A program made the translations under genes and the position numbers. From positions 2,691,001 to 2,755,000 of the forward strand of contig NZ_CP023865.1 in NCBI RefSeq assembly GCF_003711105.1: a stretch of DNA of 64,000 nt. The letters run 5' to 3'. The notes under the pieces were generated by a model, which worked only from the letters and a program-made list of their open reading frames with translations, was not told the origin of the DNA and did not search any database. The stretch comes from Actinoplanes teichomyceticus ATCC 31121 (lineage in GTDB: Bacteria; Actinomycetota; Actinomycetes; Mycobacteriales; Micromonosporaceae). Positions 45,488 through 53,930 of this stretch are shown piece by piece. Position 1 is the stretch's first letter; every line of letters begins with the position of its first letter.

Positions 45488-45643
45488 GTCACGGGTCCGG
45501 TGCGCGGCCTACCGTCACGAGGCGGGTGCGCGGCCTACCGTCACGGGTCCGGTGCGCGGCCTACCGTCACGAGGCCGGTGCGCGGCCTACCGTCACGGGT
45601 CCGGTGCGCGGCCTACCGTCACGAGGCCGGTGCGCGGCCTACC
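45488..45643. repeat. Tandem array of six 26-bp units alternating in two forms
   Basis: Units start at 45488, 45514, 45540, 45566, 45592 and 45618. Odd units read GTCACGGGTCCGG and even units GTCACGAGGCCGG (one GGCGGG variant), each followed by TGCGCGGCCTACC. The array is therefore three copies of a 52-bp higher-order unit. It fills part of the 406-bp gap between the convergent VOC and recQ genes; the rest (45644-45833) shows nothing recognisable. Confidence 0.95.
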
Positions 45644-45833
45644 GGCGCGGTGCGGCCGGTTCGATGCGGGCTGCGGGCGGCGTCCGGGCGCGGTGTCACG
45701 CCGCGCGGTGCGGCTCGTGCCACACGGCGGTGTGGTCCCGGATCCGCGGTCCGGCCGATTCCGGGCCGCGTGCGCACGTCGTGCCGCGGCGGCCGGACCG
45801 GCCCCGTAGTCTCCCCGAACGGGCCCGGTGTCT

Positions 45834-47717
45834 CTACTCCTCGGTCGTGGTCGCCCCCGGCGTCTCGCCGCGCACGACGGCCAGCACGTCGTCGCCGAAC
45901 CTGGTGAGCTTGCTCTGGCCGACCCCGCTGACCGTGCCCAGCTGGTCCGATGACGACGGAGCCAGCGCCGCGACCGCGCGCAGCGTCTTGTCGTGAAAGA
46001 TCACATAGGGCGGGACGCCCTGCTCCTTCGCCACCGAGGCGCGCCACGCGCGCAGCCGTTCGAACAGCGGCTCGGCCTCGGCGGGGAAGTCGGCGGGGAC
46101 CGCGGCGGCCGTGCGCGCGGCCCGGGGCGAGGACGAGCCGGAGCGGGACCGCTGCGCCGGGATCTCGCGGCGCATCATCACGGTGGCCTCGCCGCGCAGG
46201 ACCGCGGAGCTGCGGTCGGTGAGCACCAGAGTGCTGTACTCGCCCTCGACCGCGAGATAGCCACCGGCGAGCAGCTGGCGGACCACCCCGCGCCACTCGG
46301 CGTCGCGCAGGTCGGCGCCGATGCCGAAGACGCTCAGCTCGTCGTGGCGGAACTGGATGACCTTCTCGGTGCGCTTGCCGAGCAGGATGTCGATCGACTG
46401 GCCGGCGCCGAACTTCTGGCCGCGCTCCTTCTTCAGGCGGAACACCGTGGACAGCAGTTTCTGCGCCGCCACCGTGCCGTCCCAGGACTCCGGCGGGCTC
46501 AGGCAGGTGTCGCAGTTGCCGCACGACTCGGCCGGCGCCTGCTGATCGAAGTACGCCAGCAGCTGCCCGCGCCGGCAGGAGACCGTCTCGCACAGCGCGA
46601 GCATCGCGTCGAGATGGCGCGCGGCGTTGCGGCGGAACGCGAGATCCCCCTCCGAGCTGTCGATCATCTTGCGCTGCTGCACCACGTCCTGCAGCCCGTA
46701 CGCCAGCCAGGCGGTCGACGGCAGCCCGTCGCGCCCGGCCCGCCCGGTCTCCTGGTAGTAGCCCTCCACCGACTTGGGCAGGTCCAGGTGGGCGACGAAG
46801 CGCACGTCGGGTTTGTCGATGCCCATCCCGAAGGCGATCGTCGCCACCATCACCAGCCCGTCCTCGCGCAGGAAGCGGGACTGGTTGGCCGCCCGGGTGC
46901 GCGGGTCCAGCCCGGCGTGGTACGGCAGAGCCGGAATCCCGTTGGCCGAGAGGAACTCCGCGTGCTTCTCCACCGACGCCCGGGACAGGCAGTAGACGAT
47001 CCCCGCGTCGCCCGGGTGCTCGGTGCGCAGCAGGTCGAGCAGCTGACGCTTGGGCTCGTTCTTCGGCACGATCCGGTACTGGATGTTGGGGCGGTCGAAG
47101 CTGGCGGTGAAGTGCCGGGCCTGCGTCAGCTGCAGCCGCGTGGCGATCTCGTCGCGGGTGGCCGTGGTCGCGGTGGCGGTCAGCGCGATCCGCGGCACGT
47201 CCGGCCAGCGCTCGTGCAGCATCGACAGCGCCAGGTAGTCCGGCCGGAAGTCGTGGCCCCACTGCGCGACGCAGTGCGCCTCGTCGATGGCGAACAGCGA
47301 GACATGCCCCCGGTCGAGCAGCCGCTGCACGCCGGGCGTCCCCAGCCCCTCCGGCGCGACGTAGAGCAGGTCCAGCTCACCGGCGACGAACTCGGCCTCG
47401 ACCAGGCGCCGCTCGTCCAGATCCTGCGAGGAGTTCAGGAAGTTCGCCCGGACGCCGAGCGTGCGCAGGGCGTCGACCTGGTCCTGCATCAGCGCGATGA
47501 GCGGCGAGATGACCACCCCGGTGCCCGGCCGCACCAGCGCGGGGATCTGGTAGCACAGCGACTTGCCACCGCCGGTCGGCATCAGCACCAGCGCGTCGCC
47601 ACCGCCGATCACGTGCTCGACGATCTCGCGCTGCTGCCCGCGGAACTCCGGATAGCCGAAGATGCGGTTGAGCGCGTCGGTGGCGCTGGAAACGGGGATC
47701 GGGGGAGCCGAAGTCAC
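45834..47717 (-). CDS. recQ: ATP-dependent DNA helicase RecQ
   Basis: A 627-residue 3'-5' helicase used in recombination and replication repair. Walker A is PTGGGKS (residues 47-53) and the DEAH box lies at 145-148 in AIDEAHCVAQWGHDF. Motif VI is in YYQETGRAGRDG. The zinc-binding cysteines of the RecQ-C-terminal domain appear in SCRRG and SCGNCDTC. A winged-helix region follows, and a C-terminal HRDC domain (PPYVIFHDKTLRAVA ... VSGVGQSKLTRFG) completes the classical layout. The GTG start at 47717 has TACTAT 6 nt upstream, a leaderless pattern. Confidence 0.96.
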   Translation of the reverse strand: MTSAPPIPVSSATDALNRIFGYPEFRGQQREIVEHVIGGGDALVLMPTGGGKSLCYQIPALVRPGTGVVISPLIALMQDQVDALRTLGVRANFLNSSQDLDERRLVEAEFVAGELDLLYVAPEGLGTPGVQRLLDRGHVSLFAIDEAHCVAQWGHDFRPDYLALSMLHERWPDVPRIALTATATTATRDEIATRLQLTQARHFTASFDRPNIQYRIVPKNEPKRQLLDLLRTEHPGDAGIVYCLSRASVEKHAEFLSANGIPALPYHAGLDPRTRAANQSRFLREDGLVMVATIAFGMGIDKPDVRFVAHLDLPKSVEGYYQETGRAGRDGLPSTAWLAYGLQDVVQQRKMIDSSEGDLAFRRNAARHLDAMLALCETVSCRRGQLLAYFDQQAPAESCGNCDTCLSPPESWDGTVAAQKLLSTVFRLKKERGQKFGAGQSIDILLGKRTEKVIQFRHDELSVFGIGADLRDAEWRGVVRQLLAGGYLAVEGEYSTLVLTDRSSAVLRGEATVMMRREIPAQRSRSGSSSPRAARTAAAVPADFPAEAEPLFERLRAWRASVAKEQGVPPYVIFHDKTLRAVAALAPSSSDQLGTVSGVGQSKLTRFGDDVLAVVRGETPGATTTEE

Positions 47718-47809
47718 CCAGCGATAGTAGAGAGCCGGACCGGCATCCCGCCCCTCCCTGTGGACAACCCGGTCGGGTGACAGCCCCGCCCGGCCCGGGC
47801 CCGCGGGGA

Positions 47810-47846
47810 GGCGACGGCCGCCCGCGAGCCGCGGGCGGCCGTCGCC
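47810..47846 (-). terminator. Terminator hairpin of ribA
   Basis: Perfect 17-bp arms (47810-47826 and 47830-47846) around an AGC loop lie between the ribA stop codon and the recQ start, both on the minus strand. It separates the two transcription units. Confidence 0.85.
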
Positions 47847-47887
47847 CGTCCGTCACCGGGCCGCCGTGCCGGAGACCCGGCCCCGGG

Positions 47888-48547
47888 TCACTCGGCCAGC
47901 GGCAGGTCGATGGTGTGCGACGTGTGCGACGCCTTGGTACGCAGGTACCGCACGTTCGCCGCGGACACGTGCACCCCGGTCGGGATCCGCTGTGTCACCT
48001 CCACGCCCAGCGTCTGCAGTTGCAGCGCCTTGTCGGGGTTGTTGCTGAGCAGCCGGATCCGGTCGGCGCCCACCGCGAGCAGCATCTGCGCGGCCGCGGT
48101 GTAGTCCCGCTCGTCCTCGCCGCGGCCCAGCGCCAGGTTCGCCTCGTAGGTGTCCAGCCCGTCGTCCTGCAGCGCGTACGCGTCCAGCTTCGCGTACAGG
48201 CCGATGCCGCGGCCCTCCTGGCGCAGGTAGAGCAGGAAACCGCCCTGCTCGGTGATCCGCTCGGCGGCCTCGCGCAGCTGCGGCCCGCAGTCGCAGCGCT
48301 GGCTGCCGAACACGTCCCCGGTCAGGCACTCGCTGTGCGGCCGGACCAGCGGCGCGCGGCCACCCGCGGCCGACTTGGTCAGCGCCCGCCGCCAGTCGCC
48401 CAGGCCCAGCGCCAGGTGCTCGCGGCCGTCGGCCAGGCCGTCGAAGGTCATCACCTGGGCGGTCGTGGCGTACCCGTCGGGGAACCGCAGCGGGACGGTC
48501 ACCTGCCGCCGGATCGTCGCCCTCGCCGTTGCCGGGGCTTCAGACAT
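47888..48547 (-). CDS. ribA: GTP cyclohydrolase II
   Basis: A 219-residue stand-alone RibA, without the RibB domain usually fused in actinomycete RibBA. It opens GTP to 2,5-diamino-6-ribosylamino-4(3H)-pyrimidinone 5'-phosphate. The zinc ligands Cys74, Cys85 and Cys87 lie in HSECLTGDVFGSQRCDCG, and RQEGRGIGLYAKLDAYALQD carries the catalytic region. The Tyr in AYALQD, equivalent to Tyr105 of the E. coli enzyme, is kept, so full deformylating activity is expected. The ATG at 48547 has a GGAGG site. It is divergent from the RibD-like reductase (82 bp apart). As a second, non-fused copy it may serve the adjacent cluster rather than riboflavin. Confidence 0.92.
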   Translation of the reverse strand: MSEAPATARATIRRQVTVPLRFPDGYATTAQVMTFDGLADGREHLALGLGDWRRALTKSAAGGRAPLVRPHSECLTGDVFGSQRCDCGPQLREAAERITEQGGFLLYLRQEGRGIGLYAKLDAYALQDDGLDTYEANLALGRGEDERDYTAAAQMLLAVGADRIRLLSNNPDKALQLQTLGVEVTQRIPTGVHVSAANVRYLRTKASHTSHTIDLPLAE

Positions 48548-48629
48548 CGGTCCTCCTCATGTGTTGCCGCTGGCCGCGGCGTCGCCCGAAGATCGGGCGC
48601 CGTACGCCGCGGATTATCGTGGACGCACG

Positions 48630-49319
48630 ATGGCTGAGCGTCCTTACACCTTGTTGAGTTGCGGGATGTCGATCGACGGTTATCTCGACGACACCACCGA
48701 GGAGCGTCTGCTCCTGTCGAACGACGCGGATTTCGACCGCGTCGACGAGGTGCGCGCCGGCTGCGACGCCATCCTGGTCGGCGCGGCGACGATCCGTCAG
48801 GACAACCCGCGCCTGCTGGTGCGCTCCGCGCGGCGCCGCGCCGCGCGGGTGGCGCGCGGGGCGCCGGCGAACCCGGTGAAGGTGACCGTGACCAGCCGCG
48901 GCGACCTCGACCCGGGGGCGTCGTTCTTCACCGCCGGGGATCCGGAGAAGCTGGTCTACTGCGCCACCCCGGCGCTGGCCGAGGCCCGCGCCCGGCTCGG
49001 CGCGGTGGCCACCGTGGTGGACGGCGGCGACCCGGTCGACGTGCACCTGGTCTCGGTGGACCTGGCCGCGCGCGGGGTGCGCCGGCTGATGGTCGAGGGC
49101 GGCGGCACCGTGCACACCCAGTTCCTCACCCGTGACCTCGCGGACGAGTTGCAGCTGGTGGTGGCCCCGTTCTTCGTGGGGGACTCGCGGGCTCCGCGGT
49201 TCGTGCACGACGGCGACTTCCCGGCCGGCCCGAAGAACCGGGCCCGGCTGGCCGGGGTCCGCCAGATCGGGGACGTGGTGCTGCTGCGCTACGCCCTGTC
49301 CGACCGCTGCCGGGACTGA
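48630..49319 (+). CDS. RibD C-terminal-domain (pyrimidine reductase-like) protein
   Basis: A 229-residue dihydrofolate-reductase-fold protein matching only the reductase half of RibD; the zinc deaminase half is absent. Motifs are SIDGYLDD, AILVGAATIRQDNPRLLVR, VEGGGTVHTQFL and the C-terminal ADELQLVVAPFFVGDS. RibD reductases use NADPH to reduce the ribosyl side chain of the pyrimidine made by RibA to a ribityl chain. It lies divergently next to ribA, so the two enzymes could act in sequence. The ATG at 48630 has no good ribosome site; TATCGT stands 9 nt upstream. A frame extending back over ribA is a shadow. Confidence 0.88.
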   Translation: MAERPYTLLSCGMSIDGYLDDTTEERLLLSNDADFDRVDEVRAGCDAILVGAATIRQDNPRLLVRSARRRAARVARGAPANPVKVTVTSRGDLDPGASFFTAGDPEKLVYCATPALAEARARLGAVATVVDGGDPVDVHLVSVDLAARGVRRLMVEGGGTVHTQFLTRDLADELQLVVAPFFVGDSRAPRFVHDGDFPAGPKNRARLAGVRQIGDVVLLRYALSDRCRD

Positions 49320-49441
49320 GCGCCCCGCCGCGCCCGGCGGCGTCGCGCCCCGGACGAGCCGGCGTCCCCGGAGGCGTCCACGCTGCGCGCGCCCGTTCCG
49401 GATCCCGCGACGCGGTGCGGGCCGGCGACCCGGTCGGCCGG

Positions 49442-50554
49442 TCAAACCGCGACCTGACCCGTGTACGCCGGTTGCCGCACCGTGGCCAGGCGGATCCGTA
49501 CCGGCTCCGGCACGCACGTGCCGACCGCCGGGGAGATCGGCGCGGTGTCCCGTACCCGGGAATCGGCCCGCGCCGGGAGCGCCGGGACCGGCTCGGCCAC
49601 CGGCTGGTCGTCCGCGGGCGCCGGCCGCAGCCGCCGCGCGGCGCGGACCGCGACCACCAGCGCGCCCGGCGCCGCCGCGACGAAGGCGCAGATCCCGTAC
49701 GCCACCGCGATCGTCACGCCCTGCTCCGCGCTCAGCCCGGCCGCGCCGAACGCCCAGGCCAGCACGCCCTCCCGCGGCCCCCAGCCGCCCACGTTCAGCG
49801 GGATGCCCATGGCGAGTAGGGCCAGCAGCAGCAGCGGGGCGAGCGTCAGCAGCGAGGCGCCGTTGCCGGCCACCCGGGCCGCCACCAGGAACGTCGCCAG
49901 GTGCCCGGCCAGCACCAACGCCGAGGCGAACAGCACCCCGGGCCAGTTCCGGCGGGCCAGCAGCCCGGAGCGGATCTCCGCGGCGCCGGTGCGGGCCGCG
50001 CCGGCGAGCCGGGAGCGGCCCCGCTCCACCCGGCGTGCCACGCCCACCACCAGCAGCGAGCAGATCGTCACGACGGCGGCGCCGGCGGCCACCTCGGCGC
50101 CGTGCGCGCCGATCAGGGTCAGCACCGGCGACGGCACGGTGACCAGCACCGCCCCGCCCACGACCAGCAGGACCAGCTGCCCCGCGGTGCGCTCCAGCAC
50201 CACCGCCCGGACGCCGCGCCCCACGTCGCCCTCCTCGCGGCCGTGCTGCACGGCGCGGCCGACGTCGCCGAGCACCCCGCCGGGCAGCGCCGCGTTCAGG
50301 AACAGCGCCTGGTAGTAGTCGGCGGTCGCGTCCCGGATCGACAGCCGCAGGCCGAGGCCGCGGGCGACCAGGCACCAGCGCCACGCGCTGAGCACCGTGG
50401 TGAGCACGCCGATCCCGAAGGCCAGCGCCAGGGTGCCGGTGTCGAGCACCCGCAGCCCGTCCAGGAAGGCGCCGGTGCCCAGCCGCCACAGCACCAGCGC
50501 GATGATCCCGGCGCCGCCCAGCAGCCGTGCCCAGGCCCAGAACGATCGCGTCAC
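49442..50554 (-). CDS. Flippase-like integral membrane protein (LPG_synthase_TM family)
   Basis: A 370-residue polytopic protein with about eight predicted helices. It belongs to the lysylphosphatidylglycerol-synthase transmembrane/UPF0104 family, as shown by FLNAALPGGVLGDVGRAVQHGR and GIPLNVGGWGPREGVLAWAFG. Members translocate or modify lipid-linked groups. No soluble synthase domain is attached; the last 50 residues are a cytoplasmic Pro/Ala-rich tail. The GTG at 50554 is chosen over a longer frame because it removes an unlikely charged leader. It is the last gene of a five-gene minus-strand run (53847 to 49442). Confidence 0.85.
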   Translation of the reverse strand: MTRSFWAWARLLGGAGIIALVLWRLGTGAFLDGLRVLDTGTLALAFGIGVLTTVLSAWRWCLVARGLGLRLSIRDATADYYQALFLNAALPGGVLGDVGRAVQHGREEGDVGRGVRAVVLERTAGQLVLLVVGGAVLVTVPSPVLTLIGAHGAEVAAGAAVVTICSLLVVGVARRVERGRSRLAGAARTGAAEIRSGLLARRNWPGVLFASALVLAGHLATFLVAARVAGNGASLLTLAPLLLLALLAMGIPLNVGGWGPREGVLAWAFGAAGLSAEQGVTIAVAYGICAFVAAAPGALVVAVRAARRLRPAPADDQPVAEPVPALPARADSRVRDTAPISPAVGTCVPEPVRIRLATVRQPAYTGQVAV

Positions 50555-50611
50555 TTTCCCGTCCCCTCGTCGATCCTCAGGGACTAGTACGCCGGACCGC
50601 CTCACCAGGGT

Positions 50612-51376
50612 TCACTCGAAGATCGCCAGAACATCCCGGTGTCCGACCGTGACCTCCGGCAGCGCCGCCAGCCGGGCCGCCAGGTACTCGTCGAAGCGCA
50701 GGTCGGGCCGCTGCTGCGCGGCCGCGCCGACCCAGCCGCGCAGCCACTCGGCGGTCAGCCGCGCGCGCTGCGGGCCGAGGCGCCACGGACTCTCCCGGGT
50801 GACCACCCGCGCTCCGGCGCGGGTGAACGCGGCCGCCGTGTACGCCGGCGCGTCCGGCCCGAGCAGCGGCCGCCCACCGGTCTCCCGGCGCTGGTGCGCG
50901 TTGAACGCCGCCTCGACCTCCCGGTCGCGCGGGTCCTGCGGGGTGAACCGGACCTGCCCGGTGACCGACAGCGTGAACAGCGCGGTCGTGCGGGCCTGCG
51001 CGCACACCTCGACGAGCCGGTCCACCTCGGCCGCGGTCAGCAGGTCCAGCAGCGCCGAGCAGGTGACCAGGTCGGCGCCGGTCAGGTCGTCACGTGTCAG
51101 CGCGGTCACGTCCCGCTCGTCGATCGCCACGTTGGCGCCCTCCGGCATCCGGTCCGCGGCCACCTCGAGCAGCTCGTGGTCGCGGTCGGTGAGGATCCAC
51201 AGCTGTGGCGCCGGCAGCCGCGGCGCCAGCCACCGGCCCAGCGAGCCGGTCCCGCAGCCCAGGTCGCGGATCACCTTGACCGGCTGGGGCAGCAGCCCGA
51301 CCAGCTCCAGGGAGCGGGCATCGGCGTCGGCGGGCTCGCGCAGGGCCAGCCAGTCGGCGCTGAATTCTCCGGTCAT
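50612..51376 (-). CDS. SAM-dependent methyltransferase (class I)
   Basis: A 254-residue protein with the SAM-binding motif I VIRDLGCGTGSLGRWL (about residues 34-49), motif II around LWILTDRDHELLEVA and an acidic motif near VAIDERDVTAL. The C-terminal part is helical. The substrate is not readable; context suggests a glycosylated lipid or pteridine-like intermediate. The ATG at 51376 has GGAAGGA upstream and overlaps the stop of the glycosyltransferase gene (ATGA), so the two are made together. Confidence 0.85.
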   Translation of the reverse strand: MTGEFSADWLALREPADADARSLELVGLLPQPVKVIRDLGCGTGSLGRWLAPRLPAPQLWILTDRDHELLEVAADRMPEGANVAIDERDVTALTRDDLTGADLVTCSALLDLLTAAEVDRLVEVCAQARTTALFTLSVTGQVRFTPQDPRDREVEAAFNAHQRRETGGRPLLGPDAPAYTAAAFTRAGARVVTRESPWRLGPQRARLTAEWLRGWVGAAAQQRPDLRFDEYLAARLAALPEVTVGHRDVLAIFE

Positions 51377-52416
51377 GGGGTTCCTTCCTCGATGGTTCGC
51401 AGAATGGCGGTCAGCCGGCGGGCGGTCTCGTCCCAGCCGGTCAGCGTCGCCCGGCGGGCCCGGGCCCGGTCCCGCCAGGTCTCGCGCAGGCCGGCGTCGG
51501 TGAGCCAGGCGCGCAGGACGGCCGCGAGCGCGCCGGCGTCCTCGGGTGGCACGAGACTCCCGGGCACGCCGCCGCCGGCCTCGCCGAGGGCCTCCGGGAC
51601 GCCGCCGACGTCGGTGGCGACGACCGGGAGGGCGTGCGCGAGCGCCTCGGTGATCACCATGCCGTACGTCTCGGCGCGTGAGGCGAGCACGAACAGGTCG
51701 GCGTCGCGGTAGGCGGCGTCGAGCTGCGCGCCGGCCAGCGGGCCGGGGAACGTGACCCGATCGGCGACCGGGTCCGGCACCGGCGGGATCCGCCCGGCGC
51801 CGGCGAACGTGCACTCCCAGGCCAGGTCGGTGAGCCGGGCCAGGGCCGCCAGCAGCAGGTCCTGGCCCTTGCGCGGGGTCAGCGAGGCCACGCAGAGCAG
51901 CCGGTGGCCGGTGCCGGACGGCACGCCCGGGTCGGCCCGGTCCACCCCCGGCGCGGCCACGTGGACGTGCGGCAGGTCGTGCAGGGCCTCGACGCGCCGG
52001 GCGGCCGGGGCGCTGGTGGCGACGACCGCGGCGGCCAGGCGCAGGGCGCGCCGTTCCAGGGCGCGCAGCTCGGCGGCCTCGGCCGGGCTCAGGCCGGTCT
52101 CGTCGCCGAGCGGCAGGTGGACCAGGATCACCAGGCGCAGGCGGTCGGCGTGCGGCTGGAGAACCTCCGGGACGCCGCCGGCCACCAGGCCGTCGAGCAG
52201 GACCGTCGCACCGGCCGGGAGCCGGGCCAGGGCGTGGGCGAGCCGGTCCCGGTCGGCCGCGGCGGGGCGCGGCCAGGCGCCCGCCACGGCGATCTCCCGT
52301 ACGTCGTACGACGCCGCCAGGTGGTCGAGCACCCGGCGGTCGTAGCGGTTGCCGCCGCTGGGCGTCGCCGGGTCGTCGACGCCGGCCGGCAGCACCACGT
52401 GGAGCCGGTGGGTCAC
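51373..52416 (-). CDS. Family 4 glycosyltransferase
   Basis: A 347-residue GT-B protein. The N-terminal half contains [14 protein letters not shown] and [11 protein letters not shown]. The C-terminal GT4 half shows [22 protein letters not shown] (nucleotide-sugar site) and [37 protein letters not shown], in which the E-x7-E motif of GT4 enzymes is visible. It transfers a sugar from a nucleotide donor to an unknown acceptor. The GTG start at 52416 overlaps the stop of the PTPS-like gene, and its own stop overlaps the methyltransferase start, so three genes form one translational unit. Confidence 0.88.
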   Translation of the reverse strand: MTHRLHVVLPAGVDDPATPSGGNRYDRRVLDHLAASYDVREIAVAGAWPRPAAADRDRLAHALARLPAGATVLLDGLVAGGVPEVLQPHADRLRLVILVHLPLGDETGLSPAEAAELRALERRALRLAAAVVATSAPAARRVEALHDLPHVHVAAPGVDRADPGVPSGTGHRLLCVASLTPRKGQDLLLAALARLTDLAWECTFAGAGRIPPVPDPVADRVTFPGPLAGAQLDAAYRDADLFVLASRAETYGMVITEALAHALPVVATDVGGVPEALGEAGGGVPGSLVPPEDAGALAAVLRAWLTDAGLRETWRDRARARRATLTGWDETARRLTAILRTIEEGTP

Positions 52417-52814
52417 CGCAGGGTTCGTTCGTAGCTCGCCCAGGCGATGTGCGACTCGTGCAGGGTGACCTGGATGCCGGTCAGGCCGCGCGCGCCCGGC
52501 CCGAGCTCACCGGCGCAGACCCGTACGGCCAGCCGGTCGGCGATCACCTTGGCGAGGAACTCGGTGGAGGTGTTGACGCCGGAGAACTCCGGATCGTCGT
52601 CGAGGTTGCGGTAGCTGAGGCCGGAGCAGATGGTGCGCAGCTGCTCGCTCGCCCGGCCGATGTCGACGACGATGTTGTCCTCGTCCAGCTCCGGGCGGCG
52701 GAAGGTGGCGTCCACCACGAAGGTGGCGCCGTGCAGCCGCTGCGCGGGCCCGAAGACCTCGCCGGAGAAGCTGTGCGCGATCATGATGTGGTCGCGGACG
52801 GTGACGCTGAACAA
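52413..52814 (-). CDS. 6-pyruvoyl-tetrahydropterin synthase (QueD) homologue with altered active site
   Basis: 133 residues of the tunnelling-fold PTPS/QueD family. Compared with canonical members, the first zinc His (His14 in MIAHSFSG) and one His of the HGH motif remain (His28 in RLHGAT). The second His of HGH is Ala30, the catalytic Cys four residues before HGH is replaced, and the later D-H pair is changed (LSYRNL). The C-terminal Glu is kept in [12 protein letters not shown]. The usual pterin chemistry is therefore doubtful and a changed reaction is likely. The TTG start at 52814 has GAGGAGAG upstream. The gene is coupled to the glycosyltransferase. Confidence 0.85.
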   Translation of the reverse strand: MFSVTVRDHIMIAHSFSGEVFGPAQRLHGATFVVDATFRRPELDEDNIVVDIGRASEQLRTICSGLSYRNLDDDPEFSGVNTSTEFLAKVIADRLAVRVCAGELGPGARGLTGIQVTLHESHIAWASYERTLR

Positions 52815-52872
52815 GGGCTCTCTCCTCGGTTGGCGGATCTGGACTGCACAACGGTTACCCGGACCGGAAAGA

Positions 52873-53847
52873 TCAATTCTCGGCCGGATAGTCGATCACA
52901 TGGCACAGCGCGGCCAGGCCGCCGCCGGCCAGCCGGGGCAGCAACTCGGGCAGCTCGGTGAAGGCGGACCGACCGCTGACCAGGGCGTCGAACCGGTCGT
53001 CGCGCAGCAGGCGCAGGGCCAGCCGCAGGCGTTCGGCGTACGACCGGCCGCGCGCCGGGGCGATCCCGCCCACCTGGCTGCTGCGGATCGTCAGCCGCCG
53101 GGAGTGGAAGAACTCGCCGAGCGGCAGCGCGACCTGGCGGTCGCCGTACCAGCTGAGCTCCACCACGGTCCGCTCCGGCGCGGCCAGCTCCAGACAGCGG
53201 ACCAGCCCGGCCGGGTTGGCGCTGGCGTGGATGACCAGGTCCCGGCCGGACAGGGCGTCCGCCGGCAGGGCGAAGTCGACGCCGAGCGCGTCCGCGACCG
53301 CCTTCCGCGCCGGGTCGGCGTCGACCAGCTGCACGTCCGCGCCCGGGAACCCGGCCAGCACCGCGGCCACCGACGAGCCGACCATGCCGCCGCCGACCAC
53401 GGTGATCCGGTCGCCCAGCTGCGGGGCGGCGTCCCAGATCGCGTTCACCGCGGTCTCCACCGTGCCGGTCAGCACCGCCCGGGCGGCCGGCACACCGTCG
53501 GGGACGACGGTGACGCTCTCCACCGGCACGACGAACCGCGTCTGATGCGGGAAGAGCGAGAAGACGGTCCGCCCGCGCAGGTGCCCCGGGCCGATCTCGA
53601 CCACGCCGACGTTCAGGTAGCCGTACTTCACCGGCGCCGGGAAGTCGCCGGCCTGGAACGGCGCGCGCATGGTGGCCCACTGGCTCTGCGGCACCCGCCC
53701 CTGGAAGACCAGCGTCTCGGTGCCGCGGCTGACGCCGGAGTGCAGCGTACGCACCAGGACCTCGCCCGGACCGGGATCCGGCACCGTTTCCGGGCGTATC
53801 TCCCCCTCCCCGGGGGAAACCAACCAAAAGGCCCTCGCGTCGAACAC
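52873..53847 (-). CDS. MDR-superfamily oxidoreductase without zinc ligands
   Basis: About 324 residues. It has the GroES-like N-terminus ([20 protein letters not shown]) and the Rossmann motif [17 protein letters not shown] of medium-chain dehydrogenases. The catalytic Cys of zinc enzymes (GxCGTD) is SGVSRGTE here and the four structural cysteines are missing, so a zinc-independent reductase, as in the BchC-like branch, is likely. Of several starts, the GTG at 53847 has a GGGAG site 8 nt upstream and is preferred. It is the first gene of the minus-strand run, 58 bp before the PTPS homologue, and is divergent from the CDP-alcohol transferase gene. Confidence 0.83.
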   Translation of the reverse strand: MFDARAFWLVSPGEGEIRPETVPDPGPGEVLVRTLHSGVSRGTETLVFQGRVPQSQWATMRAPFQAGDFPAPVKYGYLNVGVVEIGPGHLRGRTVFSLFPHQTRFVVPVESVTVVPDGVPAARAVLTGTVETAVNAIWDAAPQLGDRITVVGGGMVGSSVAAVLAGFPGADVQLVDADPARKAVADALGVDFALPADALSGRDLVIHASANPAGLVRCLELAAPERTVVELSWYGDRQVALPLGEFFHSRRLTIRSSQVGGIAPARGRSYAERLRLALRLLRDDRFDALVSGRSAFTELPELLPRLAGGGLAALCHVIDYPAEN

Positions 53848-53930
53848 GAACCCCACTCCCTCTGAACCGAAAGTCCTCGCCAAGCGTGTGTGTGGAGGAC
53901 AGCGGTTAGACCCTATGTCCAGGAGGCACG

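Noticed and set aside
48548..48629. FMN riboswitch between ribA and the RibD-like gene
   Set aside because: Only 82 bp are available for two divergent promoters, too short for the FMN aptamer, and no aptamer-like helices were found.
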